From Shewanella psychrophila (GTDB lineage Bacteria > Pseudomonadota > Gammaproteobacteria > Enterobacterales > Shewanellaceae), in contig NZ_CP014782.1 of the NCBI RefSeq assembly GCF_002005305.1, forward strand, positions 3,100,001 to 3,164,000: a DNA stretch of 64,000 bases. Reading direction: 5' to 3'. The notes beneath the pieces are model-generated. The model was given only the letters and a program-made list of their open reading frames with translations. It did not search any database and was not told where the DNA came from. Both the position numbers and the translations under genes were made by a program. This document shows, in pieces, positions 42,715 to 52,589 of this stretch. How positions within the stretch are numbered: the first letter of the stretch is position 1; each line of letters opens with the position of its first letter.

Positions 42715-43944
42715 CTATCTTGGCTGGATCACCAGAGGCGCAAAGAATGCCCTGGCATTACCGCCAGCACCATGATGATTTGTATAAGTCTCTCCCTCTT
42801 GTAGGGTGTAATACACATCCACAAAGTCATCGTCATTGGTAAACCAAGCATCGGGTAAGGCATTTAAAATCTCGTTAGTTATCGTGGCTATGATGGCATA
42901 CCCCTGAACTTCCGGGTCGGGATATTGCTGCAAGACGCGCTCGGCGATACTCACCAGTGCAGTCGCAAGGTCTTTATAGTTAGTACCATCATCATGTTCC
43001 ATGAGTACAAGGTCGGCAGCAGCCCAACGGTAACGCTCCCAATGAATCACGATCTGATTGGGATAATACTCTGTGCCTGAATAATCGAGATATGGCATCT
43101 CAATGATATCCAGTGCGGGTTCATCACGGCTTGGATTAACCCCTGTCACTATGCCGTAGATCTCGGCTTTCCCCGAAACCCAAGGCTCTTCATCATCTTG
43201 CACACTGATCTGTTTGATGACCGTGGTCGATATGGGCTGATCTGCAGTGGTAAAGCTACTAATCTGAGGCCTAGCCTGAGAGATAGACCTTTTACTCAGA
43301 TTTGCAGAGTCTGTGCTTAAAGCGAATGTGTCTCGCATGACAGCCAATCCTTCACGCATGGCCTGCTGCTTATCCAAGCCAATCACAATCACCGGTCTTT
43401 GTGGAAGCTGATAGACATCCAGCAGATGAATATTACCTTCAACGTCATAGGCTTCGATATTAGCCCACAGCTTATCATCGCCATCGGGTTCAAAGGCAAA
43501 TAGTGGAGATTCGCCTTGTTGCCAATCACTCAGCATGCTGGCATCGGCCAGACGAAATTGCACTAAATTGGGCTCCATTGAGCCCTTAAGATCTGTATTA
43601 ATCTTAGATTTAGTATGAGTATATAAACCTTTTGCTTCACGGATTGCCAACTCGCTTTGACGTAACTTCTTAGTGTCGCTACCACTGGATTTGAACGCTA
43701 AATTAGCATCCATAGCTAGATTATATTGGTTGATATTGGATTGCAGTGTAGGTAATAACCGAGCGTATTGGCGACTGAGCTCCAGTGCTATCTCACGCTT
43801 AGCACTTGATACGCTGACACTGTATTGTGATGCTTGCTGAGTAGAAAGCTCTATTTTATCGACTGGTTCGGCGAAACTAAATGGCGAAATAATAGAAGCC
43901 AGAGGTACCGTTATCATAAGCAAGGCTAAAGTCATTTTTTTCAC
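42715..43944 (-). CDS. DUF3103-like exported protein
   Basis: A 409-residue protein with a signal peptide ending near FSFAEP. From memory it resembles DUF3103 proteins of Vibrio and Shewanella; this match is not verified. Middle and C-terminal parts contain acidic, aromatic segments (DDEEPWVSGKAEIYGIVTG, YPNQIVIHWERYRW) and end in GGNARAFFAPLVIQPR, but no catalytic motif is evident. It is a single-gene unit, with AT-rich DNA upstream. Confidence 0.65.
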   Translation of the reverse strand: MKKMTLALLMITVPLASIISPFSFAEPVDKIELSTQQASQYSVSVSSAKREIALELSRQYARLLPTLQSNINQYNLAMDANLAFKSSGSDTKKLRQSELAIREAKGLYTHTKSKINTDLKGSMEPNLVQFRLADASMLSDWQQGESPLFAFEPDGDDKLWANIEAYDVEGNIHLLDVYQLPQRPVIVIGLDKQQAMREGLAVMRDTFALSTDSANLSKRSISQARPQISSFTTADQPISTTVIKQISVQDDEEPWVSGKAEIYGIVTGVNPSRDEPALDIIEMPYLDYSGTEYYPNQIVIHWERYRWAAADLVLMEHDDGTNYKDLATALVSIAERVLQQYPDPEVQGYAIIATITNEILNALPDAWFTNDDDFVDVYYTLQEGETYTNHHGAGGNARAFFAPLVIQPR

Positions 43945-44262
43945 ATTATGTCCTTATTGAATATTATTCGTTTTATATTGCTTCTGTTCGGTCCTGAAAA
44001 GCATATGAGCATATACAACAAAGCTTGTAAATAATAACAACAACTATTTATAATAATATTTACATTTCGTTCACTTGATATTTAAACCTAAAAGAAGCTA
44101 TTTAATAAGCTTGAGTAATTGATATTCTTATATAAAAACAAAGACTGGATAGACATCTATAAAAGATTTATTACTAGATATAATCTGTAGCTTCTTATGA
44201 AAATTAATTTTTATATTTTTATTTTAACTAGCCTAGTAACATGACAGTTATTATTGACCCCA
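43945..44262. other. AT-rich divergent promoter region
   Basis: About 320 very AT-rich bases between the DUF3103-like gene and the Crp/Fnr-type regulator. No conserved site was recognised. Confidence 0.35.
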
Positions 44263-44886
44263 ATGGATTTCACTCAAATTTTCACAAGCACTATGATGAA
44301 TACTATTAATAACCAGCCTGAAAATGACCAAGCAGATCATGCAAGTCTAATCCACTTTCTTTCTATATTAGGTGTCAATAAGGATGCTATCGGACGGGAT
44401 CTGGCACAATTTAAAACCATGAATGTAAATGCTGGCGAGGTATTATTGCTACAGGGTGGAGAGCAGAAATATGCTTACTTTATTGTCTCCGGTATTTTAA
44501 AAGCTTGCCATTATGGTGATTCGGGCAGTATTTTGTCAAAAGAGTTCTATTTCCAACATGAGTTATGTTTCCTATATTGCTCATGGTTAACTCAAGTTCC
44601 GGCAAAATACCAGATCGAATCGGTAGAGGATACGCTACTCATTCAAGTCCCTCTGGAGCTACTATCCCATGTAGACTGGCAGTCAGCCAAAATAGCCTTA
44701 CTTAGCCAGCAGCTCATTTACAAAGAGGAAAAAGAAGCATTCTTCCTTTTGAACACGCCTGAACAGCGTTACCTGTTTCTGGTAGAAAATAGACCTCTAT
44801 GGGTAAAAAAACTCAATAATATTCAGCTTGCTAGCTATATTGGCATCAGCCCAGTGAGCCTTTCACGCTTAAAAGCACGGCTATAG
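44263..44886 (+). CDS. Crp/Fnr-family transcriptional regulator
   Basis: A regulator of about 207 residues. Residues 45-120 form a cyclic-nucleotide-binding-type beta-roll (MNVNAGEVLLLQGGEQKYAYFIVSG...). The C-terminus is a short helix-turn-helix, LNNIQLASYIGISPVSLSRLK. No Fnr-type cysteine cluster is present, and the cAMP-contact motif is not conserved, so the ligand is unknown. The start is uncertain: TTG 44254, ATG 44263 or the double ATG at 44293. No operon partner. Confidence 0.8.
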   Translation: MDFTQIFTSTMMNTINNQPENDQADHASLIHFLSILGVNKDAIGRDLAQFKTMNVNAGEVLLLQGGEQKYAYFIVSGILKACHYGDSGSILSKEFYFQHELCFLYCSWLTQVPAKYQIESVEDTLLIQVPLELLSHVDWQSAKIALLSQQLIYKEEKEAFFLLNTPEQRYLFLVENRPLWVKKLNNIQLASYIGISPVSLSRLKARL

Positions 44887-45048
44887 ACGATTTCTACATT
44901 GAAAAATGGGCTGATATTGAGAATGAGCAAGAATAAATAAAAGTCATCACTATTAACTTAGGTTAATTCACTATCCCCGAACTTTCCCTATCCTTAGCCT
45001 ATCTTTGCTTAGTTTGTTAACTAAGTTCTTCGTTAGCTAGGTTACTCT

Positions 45049-45564
45049 ATGTCGGCATTTGCAATATCTCAAGTCCTGATCGCTATCGCGATCATTTTTG
45101 ATCTGATCTCATTCCAATTTAAGCAGAGGAAAAAAATCCTTACTTGCTTATGTATATCCGGCATTTTAATCAGTAGCCATTTTTTTCTGTTAGAGCAGTG
45201 GACCGCAGCCATATTGATGCTGCTTGCTTCAATCAGATACCTGGTCACAGTTTTTAGCCACTCAAAATCTTGGATGATGTTTTTTCTAGCGGCAAGCTCT
45301 CTAGTTACCCTAGTCACTTTCAGCGGGATCTTGAGCTTAATCAGTTTTGCTGGCAGTGCCACCCAAACCTGCGCAGCATTTTGTCCAAACGATCAAAGAT
45401 TAAGGCAAATGATGTTGATAGGTACCAGCATCTGGCTGCTTAATAACACGCTAATCGGCTCCCCCACTGCGGTATTGATGGAGGTGCTATTTATCGGCAG
45501 TAACTTACTGGGCTATTACCGATACTATGGTTTCACATTATCGAGTAAGTATGAGCAGGCTTAA
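45049..45564 (+). CDS. YgjV-family inner-membrane protein
   Basis: A 171-residue membrane protein with five or six helices. The order of motifs (FDLISFQFKQRKKILTCL, QWTAAILMLLASIRYLV, TSIWLLNNTLIGSPTAVLME, SNLLGYYRYYG) fits the YgjV family of uncharacterised inner-membrane proteins. It is a single gene, convergent with the response regulator. Confidence 0.78.
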   Translation: MSAFAISQVLIAIAIIFDLISFQFKQRKKILTCLCISGILISSHFFLLEQWTAAILMLLASIRYLVTVFSHSKSWMMFFLAASSLVTLVTFSGILSLISFAGSATQTCAAFCPNDQRLRQMMLIGTSIWLLNNTLIGSPTAVLMEVLFIGSNLLGYYRYYGFTLSSKYEQA

Positions 45565-45601
45565 AATTGAGATGACTCACTCATCAAGTCGCCAAAAAGG
45601 C

Positions 45602-45964
45602 CTATAGGTATTGCTCTACTACGTTCTGTATCACGTCTGGCATAATAGGTTTATTGATATAATCGTTAGCACCGAGTTTCAGGGCGAAATCACGATCTGA
45701 GGTTTCTACTAATGTACTGATAACAACGACAGGTATTTGAGATCGTGACAAGTCCCCTTTTAGGTACTTAAGCACCTGATAGCCATTCACCTCAGGCATA
45801 GTGATATCCAGAAAAATAAGGTCCGGAGTCAAGGAACTTAAAATATCTATGCCACCACTGCCTGAATTGGCGGTAGTAATTTGATAGTCATCTCCTAAGA
45901 TTGCCAGTAATACCCCGGTACAAACAGGGTCATCATCAATTATCAGAATTTTAGCTCTTTCCAT
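45602..45964 (-). CDS. Single-domain response regulator (CheY-like)
   Basis: A 120-residue receiver domain with no output domain. Key residues are visible: the acidic pair in IIDDDP (residues 9-12), the phosphorylation Asp in LIFLDITMPE near residue 53, the Ser/Thr in VVISTL near 83, and the Lys in INKPI near 104. It probably works through protein contacts. No kinase is adjacent; the orphan histidine kinase at 16350 is far away. Confidence 0.9.
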   Translation of the reverse strand: MERAKILIIDDDPVCTGVLLAILGDDYQITTANSGSGGIDILSSLTPDLIFLDITMPEVNGYQVLKYLKGDLSRSQIPVVVISTLVETSDRDFALKLGANDYINKPIMPDVIQNVVEQYL

Positions 45965-46029
45965 GTAGCCCTCTCGGATCTATTTCGGATACCTTTATTG
46001 TATCCAATTTAATAGAAAAAGATAATGGT

Positions 46030-46067
46030 TAATCCTAACTAAGCTTTGAAAACCTTAGTTAGGATTA
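46030..46067 (-). terminator. Stem-loop between selO and the response regulator
   Basis: TAATCCTAACTAAG and CTTAGTTAGGATTA form a perfect 14-bp stem around a ten-base loop. On the minus strand a T-run comes a few bases later (ATCTTTTTC). It separates selO from the downstream regulator gene. Confidence 0.7.
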
Positions 46068-46122
46068 TTGGCACCTTTTACACCTAGTAGCTGAGGTTAA
46101 TGAAACTAGAAAAACATACTAC

Positions 46123-47649
46123 TTAAGTCCCACAAAATGTTGTGTAGGGACCAAAACTCATGGGGGCAGGTTTGGCGTATTCCCCGGCTCCAGACTGGTA
46201 TGTGAACGGACTTTCCAGCACCGCAAGCAAGTTTTCAAACGGCTCATAATCAGCTCTTTGCTCTGCCGCTTCGATGACATGCTCAACCTGATGGTTTCGA
46301 GGTATGTACATAGGATTGACTGCATTCATCATGGCCGCGTGTTCTGCTAGATACCGCTTTTCTTGGGATGACTCTTGTTTTGACTGCGAGTCTCTTGACT
46401 GATCGTCTCGAGAAAGGCGAGCCCGCCATAATTCCTTCCACTGAATAAACTTCTCGGCATCATTGAATAGATGATCACTTTCGTTGGTTACCTTCTCAAG
46501 ATCCCTAGCAAGCTGGCGGAAAAGCTGAGTAAAGTCCACCTCTTGCCCCGACATAGACTCGAGCAGTTGCTCACAAAGTGCTAAGTCACCTTCCTCTTCA
46601 GTGGATATACCCAGTTTGGCTCGCATACCTGTTAACCAATAGCCTTGATACACCTCCCAGAACTTGGTGACCACTTCGGTAGCTTTCGTGACCGCTTCCT
46701 CTTCATCATCGCTTATCAAGGGCAACAAGGTTTCGGCTAATCTAGCTAGGTTCCACTGTGCTAAGACAGGCTGATTATTATAAGAATAACGTCCATCTCT
46801 ATCTATGGAGCTAAATACAGCTTTGGCATCATAATCATCCATAAAGGCACAGGGACCATAATCTATGGTCTCCCCGCTAATCGTCATATTATCAGTATTC
46901 ATCACACCATGGACAAAACCGACCAGTAACCAGCGGGCCACTAGATCAGCTTGCTTGTCACAAACCGCACAAAGAAAGTCGAGGTAAGGCTGCTGGCTGG
47001 TTTTTAGCTGGGGATAATGACGCTCAATGGCGTAATCAGCCAATTGTTTAACTTTGTCTTGCTCGCCACGAGATGCAAAAAACTGAAATGTGCCGACACG
47101 TAAATGGCTGGATGCGACGCGAGTCAACACAGCGCCTGGCAGGAGTTGAGTGCGCATGATCCGCTCCCCTGTGGTAACAGCCGCTAATGCTCTTGTGGTG
47201 GGGATATTCAGGGCAAACATGGCTTCACTGACTATGTATTCACGCAATACGGCACCCAGTGCCGCCTTGCCATCACCACCTCGTGAGAATGGCGTTCGGC
47301 CAGATCCCTTGAGCTGAACATCCAGACTCTTTCCGTCCTCATCTAACACCTCTCCCAACAACAGGGCTCGGCCATCACCTAGCTGAGGACTAAAGCCGCC
47401 AAATTGATGCCCTGCATAAACTTGTGCCAGTGGGCTAGCGCCTACTGGTGCTTCGCTGCCTGATAACACTTCGGCTAATTGATCCGGATCATTATTACTA
47501 AGGCCAATACTATTCGCCAATGAGGTATTTAATTTTACTAGCTCAGGATTCGGCGCTTTTGCTCCTGGGCAGGCAGCATAGAAACCTTCTAAGTTTTTTG
47601 CGTAACTGTTATCGAATGTCAAACCTAGATCAATCTTCATGCTATTCAT
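46123..47649 (-). CDS. selO: Protein adenylyltransferase SelO
   Basis: A 508-residue pseudokinase-fold enzyme of the SelO/YdiU family that transfers AMP from ATP to proteins and helps in redox stress. Signature segments are SPLAQVYAGHQFGGFSPQLGDGRA, given here in part, then DVQLKGSGRTPFSRGGDGKA and VGFVHGVMNTDNMTISGETIDYGP. The protein ends FCGT, with Cys where eukaryotic SelO has selenocysteine. GGAAT precedes ATG 47649; a second ATG lies three codons in. Single gene. Confidence 0.94.
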   Translation of the reverse strand: MNSMKIDLGLTFDNSYAKNLEGFYAACPGAKAPNPELVKLNTSLANSIGLSNNDPDQLAEVLSGSEAPVGASPLAQVYAGHQFGGFSPQLGDGRALLLGEVLDEDGKSLDVQLKGSGRTPFSRGGDGKAALGAVLREYIVSEAMFALNIPTTRALAAVTTGERIMRTQLLPGAVLTRVASSHLRVGTFQFFASRGEQDKVKQLADYAIERHYPQLKTSQQPYLDFLCAVCDKQADLVARWLLVGFVHGVMNTDNMTISGETIDYGPCAFMDDYDAKAVFSSIDRDGRYSYNNQPVLAQWNLARLAETLLPLISDDEEEAVTKATEVVTKFWEVYQGYWLTGMRAKLGISTEEEGDLALCEQLLESMSGQEVDFTQLFRQLARDLEKVTNESDHLFNDAEKFIQWKELWRARLSRDDQSRDSQSKQESSQEKRYLAEHAAMMNAVNPMYIPRNHQVEHVIEAAEQRADYEPFENLLAVLESPFTYQSGAGEYAKPAPMSFGPYTTFCGT

Positions 47650-47999
47650 CGTTATTCCTATGCCATCGAGACAAAAATATTCTTAAAACCATTCTCTCTA
47701 CTTTAACTCAATCTGCATAAGAAGGTGATCTAGGTTGCCATTTTCCCATAGTTTATACATAAGTTTTATACCTAAGCTTAAGTCTAAGGCTCGATAGCAT
47801 AGAGAAAAGTAAGCCTCAAATTACTGCCTAGTAATAACCCTGAATTTAATCCTATTTAATAGAATGTTTAGTTCGTTATTTCGCAATATTCATTCGATTA
47901 TCCAGAGGGTATGCTGTTCTTAATCACTAATAAAGACATTAACTAGCTAGATAAGACAATTGCTAACTAGCAAGCTTTAGCCCAATTCAGGAGATAAAC
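47650..47999. other. Intergenic between divergent genes
   Basis: 350 AT-rich bases between selO and the pirin gene. Expected promoters only; no repeat or RNA gene seen. Confidence 0.35.
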
Positions 48000-48896
48000 A
48001 TGAAAGTACTGAGTCAGTTTTCAGCCAGACCAGCGATGGATGGCGATGGCGTAAATATACGCCGGGTAGCCGATTTTACTAATACCAAGTTCGACCCTTT
48101 CTTGATGATGGACGAGATTAAGTCCGATGATGAGCAAGATTTTATCGGTGGCTTCCCGCCTCACCCTCACCGTGGTATCGAGACGTTTACCTATATTCGC
48201 AAAGGCGGGTTTGAACACAGAGATCATCTGGGTAATGTAAAAGCCATCCGCGCTAAAGACGTACAATGGATGAGTACCGGCAGTGGAGTAATCCATTCTG
48301 AGATGCCTCTAGCCGATACCGATGAGGGACTGCATGGCTTTCAAATTTGGGTAAATATGCCAGCGAAAGACAAGATGCGTCCGGCGAGATATCAGGACAC
48401 CAGTGAAACGTTAAATCCTGAGGTCAGCAATAACACGGGGGCGACACTGCGTGCTTTAGCAGGGGACTGGGAATTTTCCGGACAAGAAAAAATAAGTGCG
48501 CCGATACAAGGACTCGCAGGTGGAGCCGCGATTGCCGATCTTGATTTAGGCCCTGACGCTATAACAGAATTAGTACTCAAGCAGCATGATTTTGTCGGCC
48601 TCTATCTGTATCAAGGTACTCTCAGCAGTACTCACATCAATACAGGCAAAAATACCGACAGAGATAATAACAAGGAAGCCAAGCAATATATCGAGGGCCA
48701 ATATCTTATTCTGGATAGTCAGACCTTACTCCAGATGCAAGCCGGTTCTGACGGCGCAGGGTTGCTCTTGTTCGCAGGCAAACCAATTAAGGAAGATATC
48801 GTGCACATGGGGCCCTTTGTGATGAACACACAAGCTGAGATCCAGCAGGCGGTAGAAGATTATCAAGCCGGACATTTTGGCGAGATCCCGGCGTAA
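48000..48896 (+). CDS. Pirin-family protein
   Basis: A 298-residue bicupin. The metal-binding first cupin shows GGFPPHPHRGIETFTYI and FEHRDHLGN, followed by MSTGSGVIHSEMP, which together give the three His and one Glu typical of pirins. The second cupin is more diverged. Some bacterial pirins act as quercetinase or as regulators; the specific role here is open. AGGAG precedes the ATG. It runs in the same direction as the SDR gene, 121 bases downstream. Confidence 0.9.
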   Translation: MKVLSQFSARPAMDGDGVNIRRVADFTNTKFDPFLMMDEIKSDDEQDFIGGFPPHPHRGIETFTYIRKGGFEHRDHLGNVKAIRAKDVQWMSTGSGVIHSEMPLADTDEGLHGFQIWVNMPAKDKMRPARYQDTSETLNPEVSNNTGATLRALAGDWEFSGQEKISAPIQGLAGGAAIADLDLGPDAITELVLKQHDFVGLYLYQGTLSSTHINTGKNTDRDNNKEAKQYIEGQYLILDSQTLLQMQAGSDGAGLLLFAGKPIKEDIVHMGPFVMNTQAEIQQAVEDYQAGHFGEIPA

Positions 48897-49017
48897 TGAT
48901 AGTAAACATGAGTGTTGAACCTGAAAGTGAAACCGCTAGCCAACACCGGAGTCAAGTGTTAGAAATATAGCCTAATTAAAATAACGGCGTTATCTATAAC
49001 ATTCAAGGGAATGCATC

Positions 49018-49923
49018 ATGACTAACTCAATGCCTGACTCAAAAGCAGAACCAAGATCGATTGCAACAGCTGAAGGCAACACCTTAACCACAGTTTCCAA
49101 TGGGACGCCGACCGTGCTGATCACAGGTGCATCTAAGGGGGTTGGTGCGGCTTGTGTTCATGGATTTGCCAAGGCCTTTCCTGAAGGAATTAATCTAGTC
49201 ATAGTGGCTAGGGGATTAACGGGCTTACAGCAGTTAGAGACTGAATTAGGCCAATACCCTAATGCCAAGGTGTTAACCTTGGCAGCCGATATTGCCGACC
49301 TTAAGGCCTGCAAACAGTTAGTCAAGGCCAGCGTCACAGAATTTGGCGGCATCAATGTCTTAGTGAACAATGCGGGCCTGCATCATAGGGGAGAATTCAT
49401 TGAAAGATCACCAGAACAGATAGCGGCCATGGTAGATGTAAATCTCAAGTCGCCCTTGTATCTGTCCTCACTAGTGTTGCCCCTAATGCCTAAATCAGGC
49501 CCTAAAGCCATAGTCATGGTGGGCTCGCTGGCGGGGCGTGCGCCACTCCAAGGCGCTGCAACCTATAGCAGCACTAAATCTGGGCTCAGAGCCTTCGCTT
49601 ATGCCTTGAGTGATGAACTTAGGGATAAAAATATCAATGTAGCCGTAGTATCCCCAGGTCCCATTGACACCAGCTTTATTATGGATGAGATAGATGAAGT
49701 GGAAGATATCGTCTATTCCCAGCCCATGAGCACACCGGAGCAAGTCGCCGAAGCTGTGGTTAAGTTAGCGAAGGGCAGCGAAACTGAAATTGCCATGCCC
49801 TGGTTTAGCGGTAAACTCACCACGCTAGGCTACCTATTCCCAAACTTTCGCCGTGCCAGCCGTGGCTTACTCTATCGCATAGGTCGTAAGAATAAGGATA
49901 AATACCGTCAAAGACAGTCTTAA
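49018..49923 (+). CDS. Short-chain dehydrogenase/reductase
   Basis: A 301-residue SDR-family oxidoreductase. The NAD(P)-binding motif TGASKGVGAAC follows a Ser/Thr-rich leader of about 35 residues. NNAG (LVNNAGLHH), the catalytic Ser (MVGSLAGR) and YSSTK (Tyr and Lys) are all present. The C-terminus has a basic tail (RRASRGLLYRIGRKNKDKY). The substrate is unknown. AAGGGAATG-type spacing gives a plausible ribosome site. Confidence 0.9.
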   Translation: MTNSMPDSKAEPRSIATAEGNTLTTVSNGTPTVLITGASKGVGAACVHGFAKAFPEGINLVIVARGLTGLQQLETELGQYPNAKVLTLAADIADLKACKQLVKASVTEFGGINVLVNNAGLHHRGEFIERSPEQIAAMVDVNLKSPLYLSSLVLPLMPKSGPKAIVMVGSLAGRAPLQGAATYSSTKSGLRAFAYALSDELRDKNINVAVVSPGPIDTSFIMDEIDEVEDIVYSQPMSTPEQVAEAVVKLAKGSETEIAMPWFSGKLTTLGYLFPNFRRASRGLLYRIGRKNKDKYRQRQS

Positions 49924-50003
49924 CTGTTTCACTATCCCCAGCCGATTTCATAAGCATCGGCTATATTTAATTCTGTCGGGTTCCATTAAATGTCAGAGTA
50001 GCG

Positions 50004-51047
50004 ATGTTTTTTAATCAAATACGTACACAGAGAGGCTGTCAGTCTTACCTTATTGGCTGCAATGAAACTGGTTCAGCGATTTTAATCGATCCCGAAACCA
50101 GTCAAATTGAACATTACTTAGGCCTTCTCAACCATGATAGTCTGAGCCTTCACTATATTCTCGATACCCATACCCATGCGGATCATTTCTCTGCCAGTAA
50201 ACAATTGGGAAGTCAGCTAAATGTTCCTATTATCATGCATAGTTACAGCCCTGCACCTTTTGTGAATATGCATGTCGATGACGGCGAGATGATAAAAGTA
50301 GGAGAATTACAGTTAAGCATAATGCACACACCGGGTCATACTGCAGATTCTATATCTATCATCATGAAGGATAGGGTTTTCACTGGCGACACCCTACTGA
50401 TTGGTGGAACCGGAAGAACTGATCTGCCTACAGGTGATCCCGAACAGCTATACACCAGCCTGTTCCATCGATTACTTAGACTCGATCCCGAATTAAAAGT
50501 CTATCCAGCCCATATCTATTCCCAGCGTCTCCATAGCACGATAGGTGAAGAGTTAGCCAATAACCCCAGACTCCAGAAGCGTGATAAAGAAGAGTTTGTG
50601 ACTCTTATGGCTACACTCGAACTCAATACGCCGACACACTTAACCGAATCCTTACGCACCAACTTAACTGGCGCCAAACCTATAGAGCGCTTACTTAGAG
50701 AAGCTGCTAACGACATCTCTTTCATACAAGCCAAACAGCTGTATATTCATGCACAAACTGACTCAACTGAATTTATAATTATAGATGTTCGCGAACAAGA
50801 GACTTTTAGCCAAGGTCATATCAAGGACGCCATAAATATTCCCCGTGGTCAGTTAGAATTTAGGGTTAATGAAGTATTACCTGATCCCACAAAACGTATT
50901 GCCGTATGTTGTGAATCAGGTACCTTATCAACCTTAGCCACTGCAACCTTGAGAAGTCTGGGCTACTCACATGCTGTAGCGCTAGAGCAAGGAGTTAATG
51001 CTTGGAAACAACTCGGTTACCCGCTAGTAAAAAGCTCAAATCAATAG
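50004..51047 (+). CDS. MBL-fold / rhodanese fusion protein (persulfide dioxygenase-like)
   Basis: A 347-residue two-domain protein. Residues 1-180 form an ETHE1-type metallo-beta-lactamase domain with THTHADH, MHTPGHTADS and FTGDTLLIGGTGRTD. Residues 255-345 are a rhodanese domain (IIDVREQETFSQGHIKDAINI) with Cys in AVCCESGTLS at the active-site loop. Such fusions oxidise glutathione persulfide to sulfite and handle sulfane sulfur. Single gene, same direction as the SDR gene, 80 bases away. Confidence 0.88.
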   Translation: MFFNQIRTQRGCQSYLIGCNETGSAILIDPETSQIEHYLGLLNHDSLSLHYILDTHTHADHFSASKQLGSQLNVPIIMHSYSPAPFVNMHVDDGEMIKVGELQLSIMHTPGHTADSISIIMKDRVFTGDTLLIGGTGRTDLPTGDPEQLYTSLFHRLLRLDPELKVYPAHIYSQRLHSTIGEELANNPRLQKRDKEEFVTLMATLELNTPTHLTESLRTNLTGAKPIERLLREAANDISFIQAKQLYIHAQTDSTEFIIIDVREQETFSQGHIKDAINIPRGQLEFRVNEVLPDPTKRIAVCCESGTLSTLATATLRSLGYSHAVALEQGVNAWKQLGYPLVKSSNQ

Positions 51048-51211
51048 AGACCTGTCCTCACTTTTATTTGGCAAAGCCATACAATAACTGTTTACTTTTT
51101 CCTCGAGTGTCGATTATAGTTCGCCCGTTCATATAAAGATGAAATCAAATAGGTTTGCTGAACAGAACGAATGCGAATTGTATGTAAATATAAAATACAC
51201 AGAGGTAAGTC

Positions 51212-51430
51212 ATGGCAAAACACAGTACAAAGACTGCCATTATCGAACACGATAATAAGCGCGGCACAATCAAAGACAACGCCCTAAAGGCCTTAGTCAC
51301 CAGCGAGCTTTTTAGAATGAGGACCGAGAAGCCTAAGAAAGGTAAAGGTTCATATAACCGCAAACAACAGAAGGGGCATATGCTGAAAGGCAATGCCCCT
51401 TTCGACTTTTTAACCTTTAACGAAATTTAA
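51212..51430 (+). CDS. arfA: Alternative ribosome-rescue factor A
   Basis: A 72-residue basic protein. GTIKDNALKALVTSELFRMR and then TEKPKKGKGSYNRK match ArfA, which recruits RF2 to ribosomes stalled on broken mRNA when tmRNA is lacking. A transcription terminator lies inside the coding region (51371-51411), so most transcripts should end before the stop codon at 51428 and make a non-stop message that tmRNA destroys. This is the known control logic of proteobacterial arfA. Residues after about 54 are encoded by the hairpin. Confidence 0.92.
   Translation: MAKHSTKTAIIEHDNKRGTIKDNALKALVTSELFRMRTEKPKKGKGSYNRKQQKGHMLKGNAPFDFLTFNEI
51371..51411 (+). terminator. arfA: Intrinsic terminator inside arfA
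   Basis: AAGGGGCAT pairs with ATGCCCCTT, and a T-run (51407-51411) follows. It ends 17 bases before the arfA stop codon, so terminated transcripts are non-stop. Confidence 0.8.
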
Positions 51431-51600
51431 AATCACCTTCTCAATTCAGCTGAAAAGATTAACTTCCTTCCGAAAAAACCTATCAAAACCTTCATCTTTA
51501 TTAGCAGTAAATAAATTAGATTTTCAATTGACAGCTCACCTTAAGAGATACACTATCAATGTTCACTTAATCTCCAAATTTAGGAACACGGTTTAGTCCA

Positions 51601-52508
51601 TGCTTTTAACTCAATCTCAAACAAGTCATCTAAATAAACAGGTATTAGTGCAGTTGCGACTCCTCGCAACGAATGCCAATACTCGTGTGATTTCTTGTGT
51701 GTGGCTTAATCAGCCCGCGGATGAGATGGAATAGAAAACTAGCCTAAACCATTACCCAGCCGCAGAAGATAGCAATGTAGCACTCTATGGCGTCTCATCC
51801 ATCGGTATAGTCGGCGATATGTTACTCAGCTACTTATCGGCTCGTTATCTGGCGTCGGGTACTATGTCACTGATCTTCGGCCTGTCTCCACTTATTTCAG
51901 GCTTGCTGGCTCAGAGGCTGCTCGGTGAAGCAAAATTTGGTTCCATGAAAATACTCGCCCTAGGGATGGCATTTACCGGACTGGGGATTGTCTGTTCATC
52001 TAAGCTGTCACTGGATTCAGATAGCTGGATTGGCCTTGTACTGATCTTAACCGCGGTGTTTCTATTTAGTCTCAGTGGGGTGTTAATAAAAACCATCAAA
52101 ATCAATATTCATCCCATTGCCAGTACAGTTGGAGCATTAGCGTTTTCTACGCCAGTGTTTGCCTTGGCCTGATTAACATTCGATGGCACCTTGCCAGTAG
52201 AGACTTGGCAGGAGAGATCACTCTGGTCAATTCTGTATCTAGGGGTGTTTGGCTCCCAGATAGGCTTTATCTCTTATTTTTATATTTTGCAGAATCTGAA
52301 GGCGAGTACCGTCGCTTTGGTGACCTTAATAACACCAGTGTTCGCCATGATGTTAGGTGCCCAGCTTAATGATGAGACAATCACGGATTCCTTAGTCATA
52401 GGCGCCATGTTTGTAATTTCTGGCCTGGGCCTATATCAGTTCGGTGAAACGACCATAGACTCTATCAGGCGCAAGCAATTGAAGAAAAAGAGCAGTGAGC
52501 TTAAATAG
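51601..52508 (+). pseudogene. EamA/DMT-family transporter, broken
   Basis: Remains of a ten-helix drug/metabolite transporter. The frame from 51819 holds typical EamA helices (MSLIFGLSPLISGLLAQRL, IGLVLILTAVFLFSLSGVLI) and stops at TGA 52170-52172. The same frame then goes on with LTFDGTLPVE, WSILYLGVFGSQIGF and TVALVTLITPVFAMMLGA to 52508. That single TGA is a nonsense mutation, most simply from a Trp codon. The N-terminal helices are missing: the frame from ATG 51601 stops at 51735 and shows no transporter sequence. Not expected to make a working pump. Confidence 0.8.
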
Positions 52509-52538
52509 GTTCTGACGCAAGTTCAGCATTTCGAAGGA

Positions 52539-52589
52539 TACCAATTGCAGTAAAAATACGGCTCAGTGTATTACTGTGATTGGTTTATA
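52539..52589. repeat. Imperfect palindrome overlapping the end of the cold-shock gene
   Basis: ATACCAATTGCAGTAA can pair with TTACTGTGATTGGTTTAT. It resembles the dispersed ATACC family and supplies the last codons and stop (TAA) of the gene at 52571. It may serve as terminator. Confidence 0.5.

Noticed and set aside
46123..46140. SelO as a selenoprotein
   Set aside because: The C-terminal residue at the expected place is encoded as Cys (FCGT) and no in-frame TGA is present.
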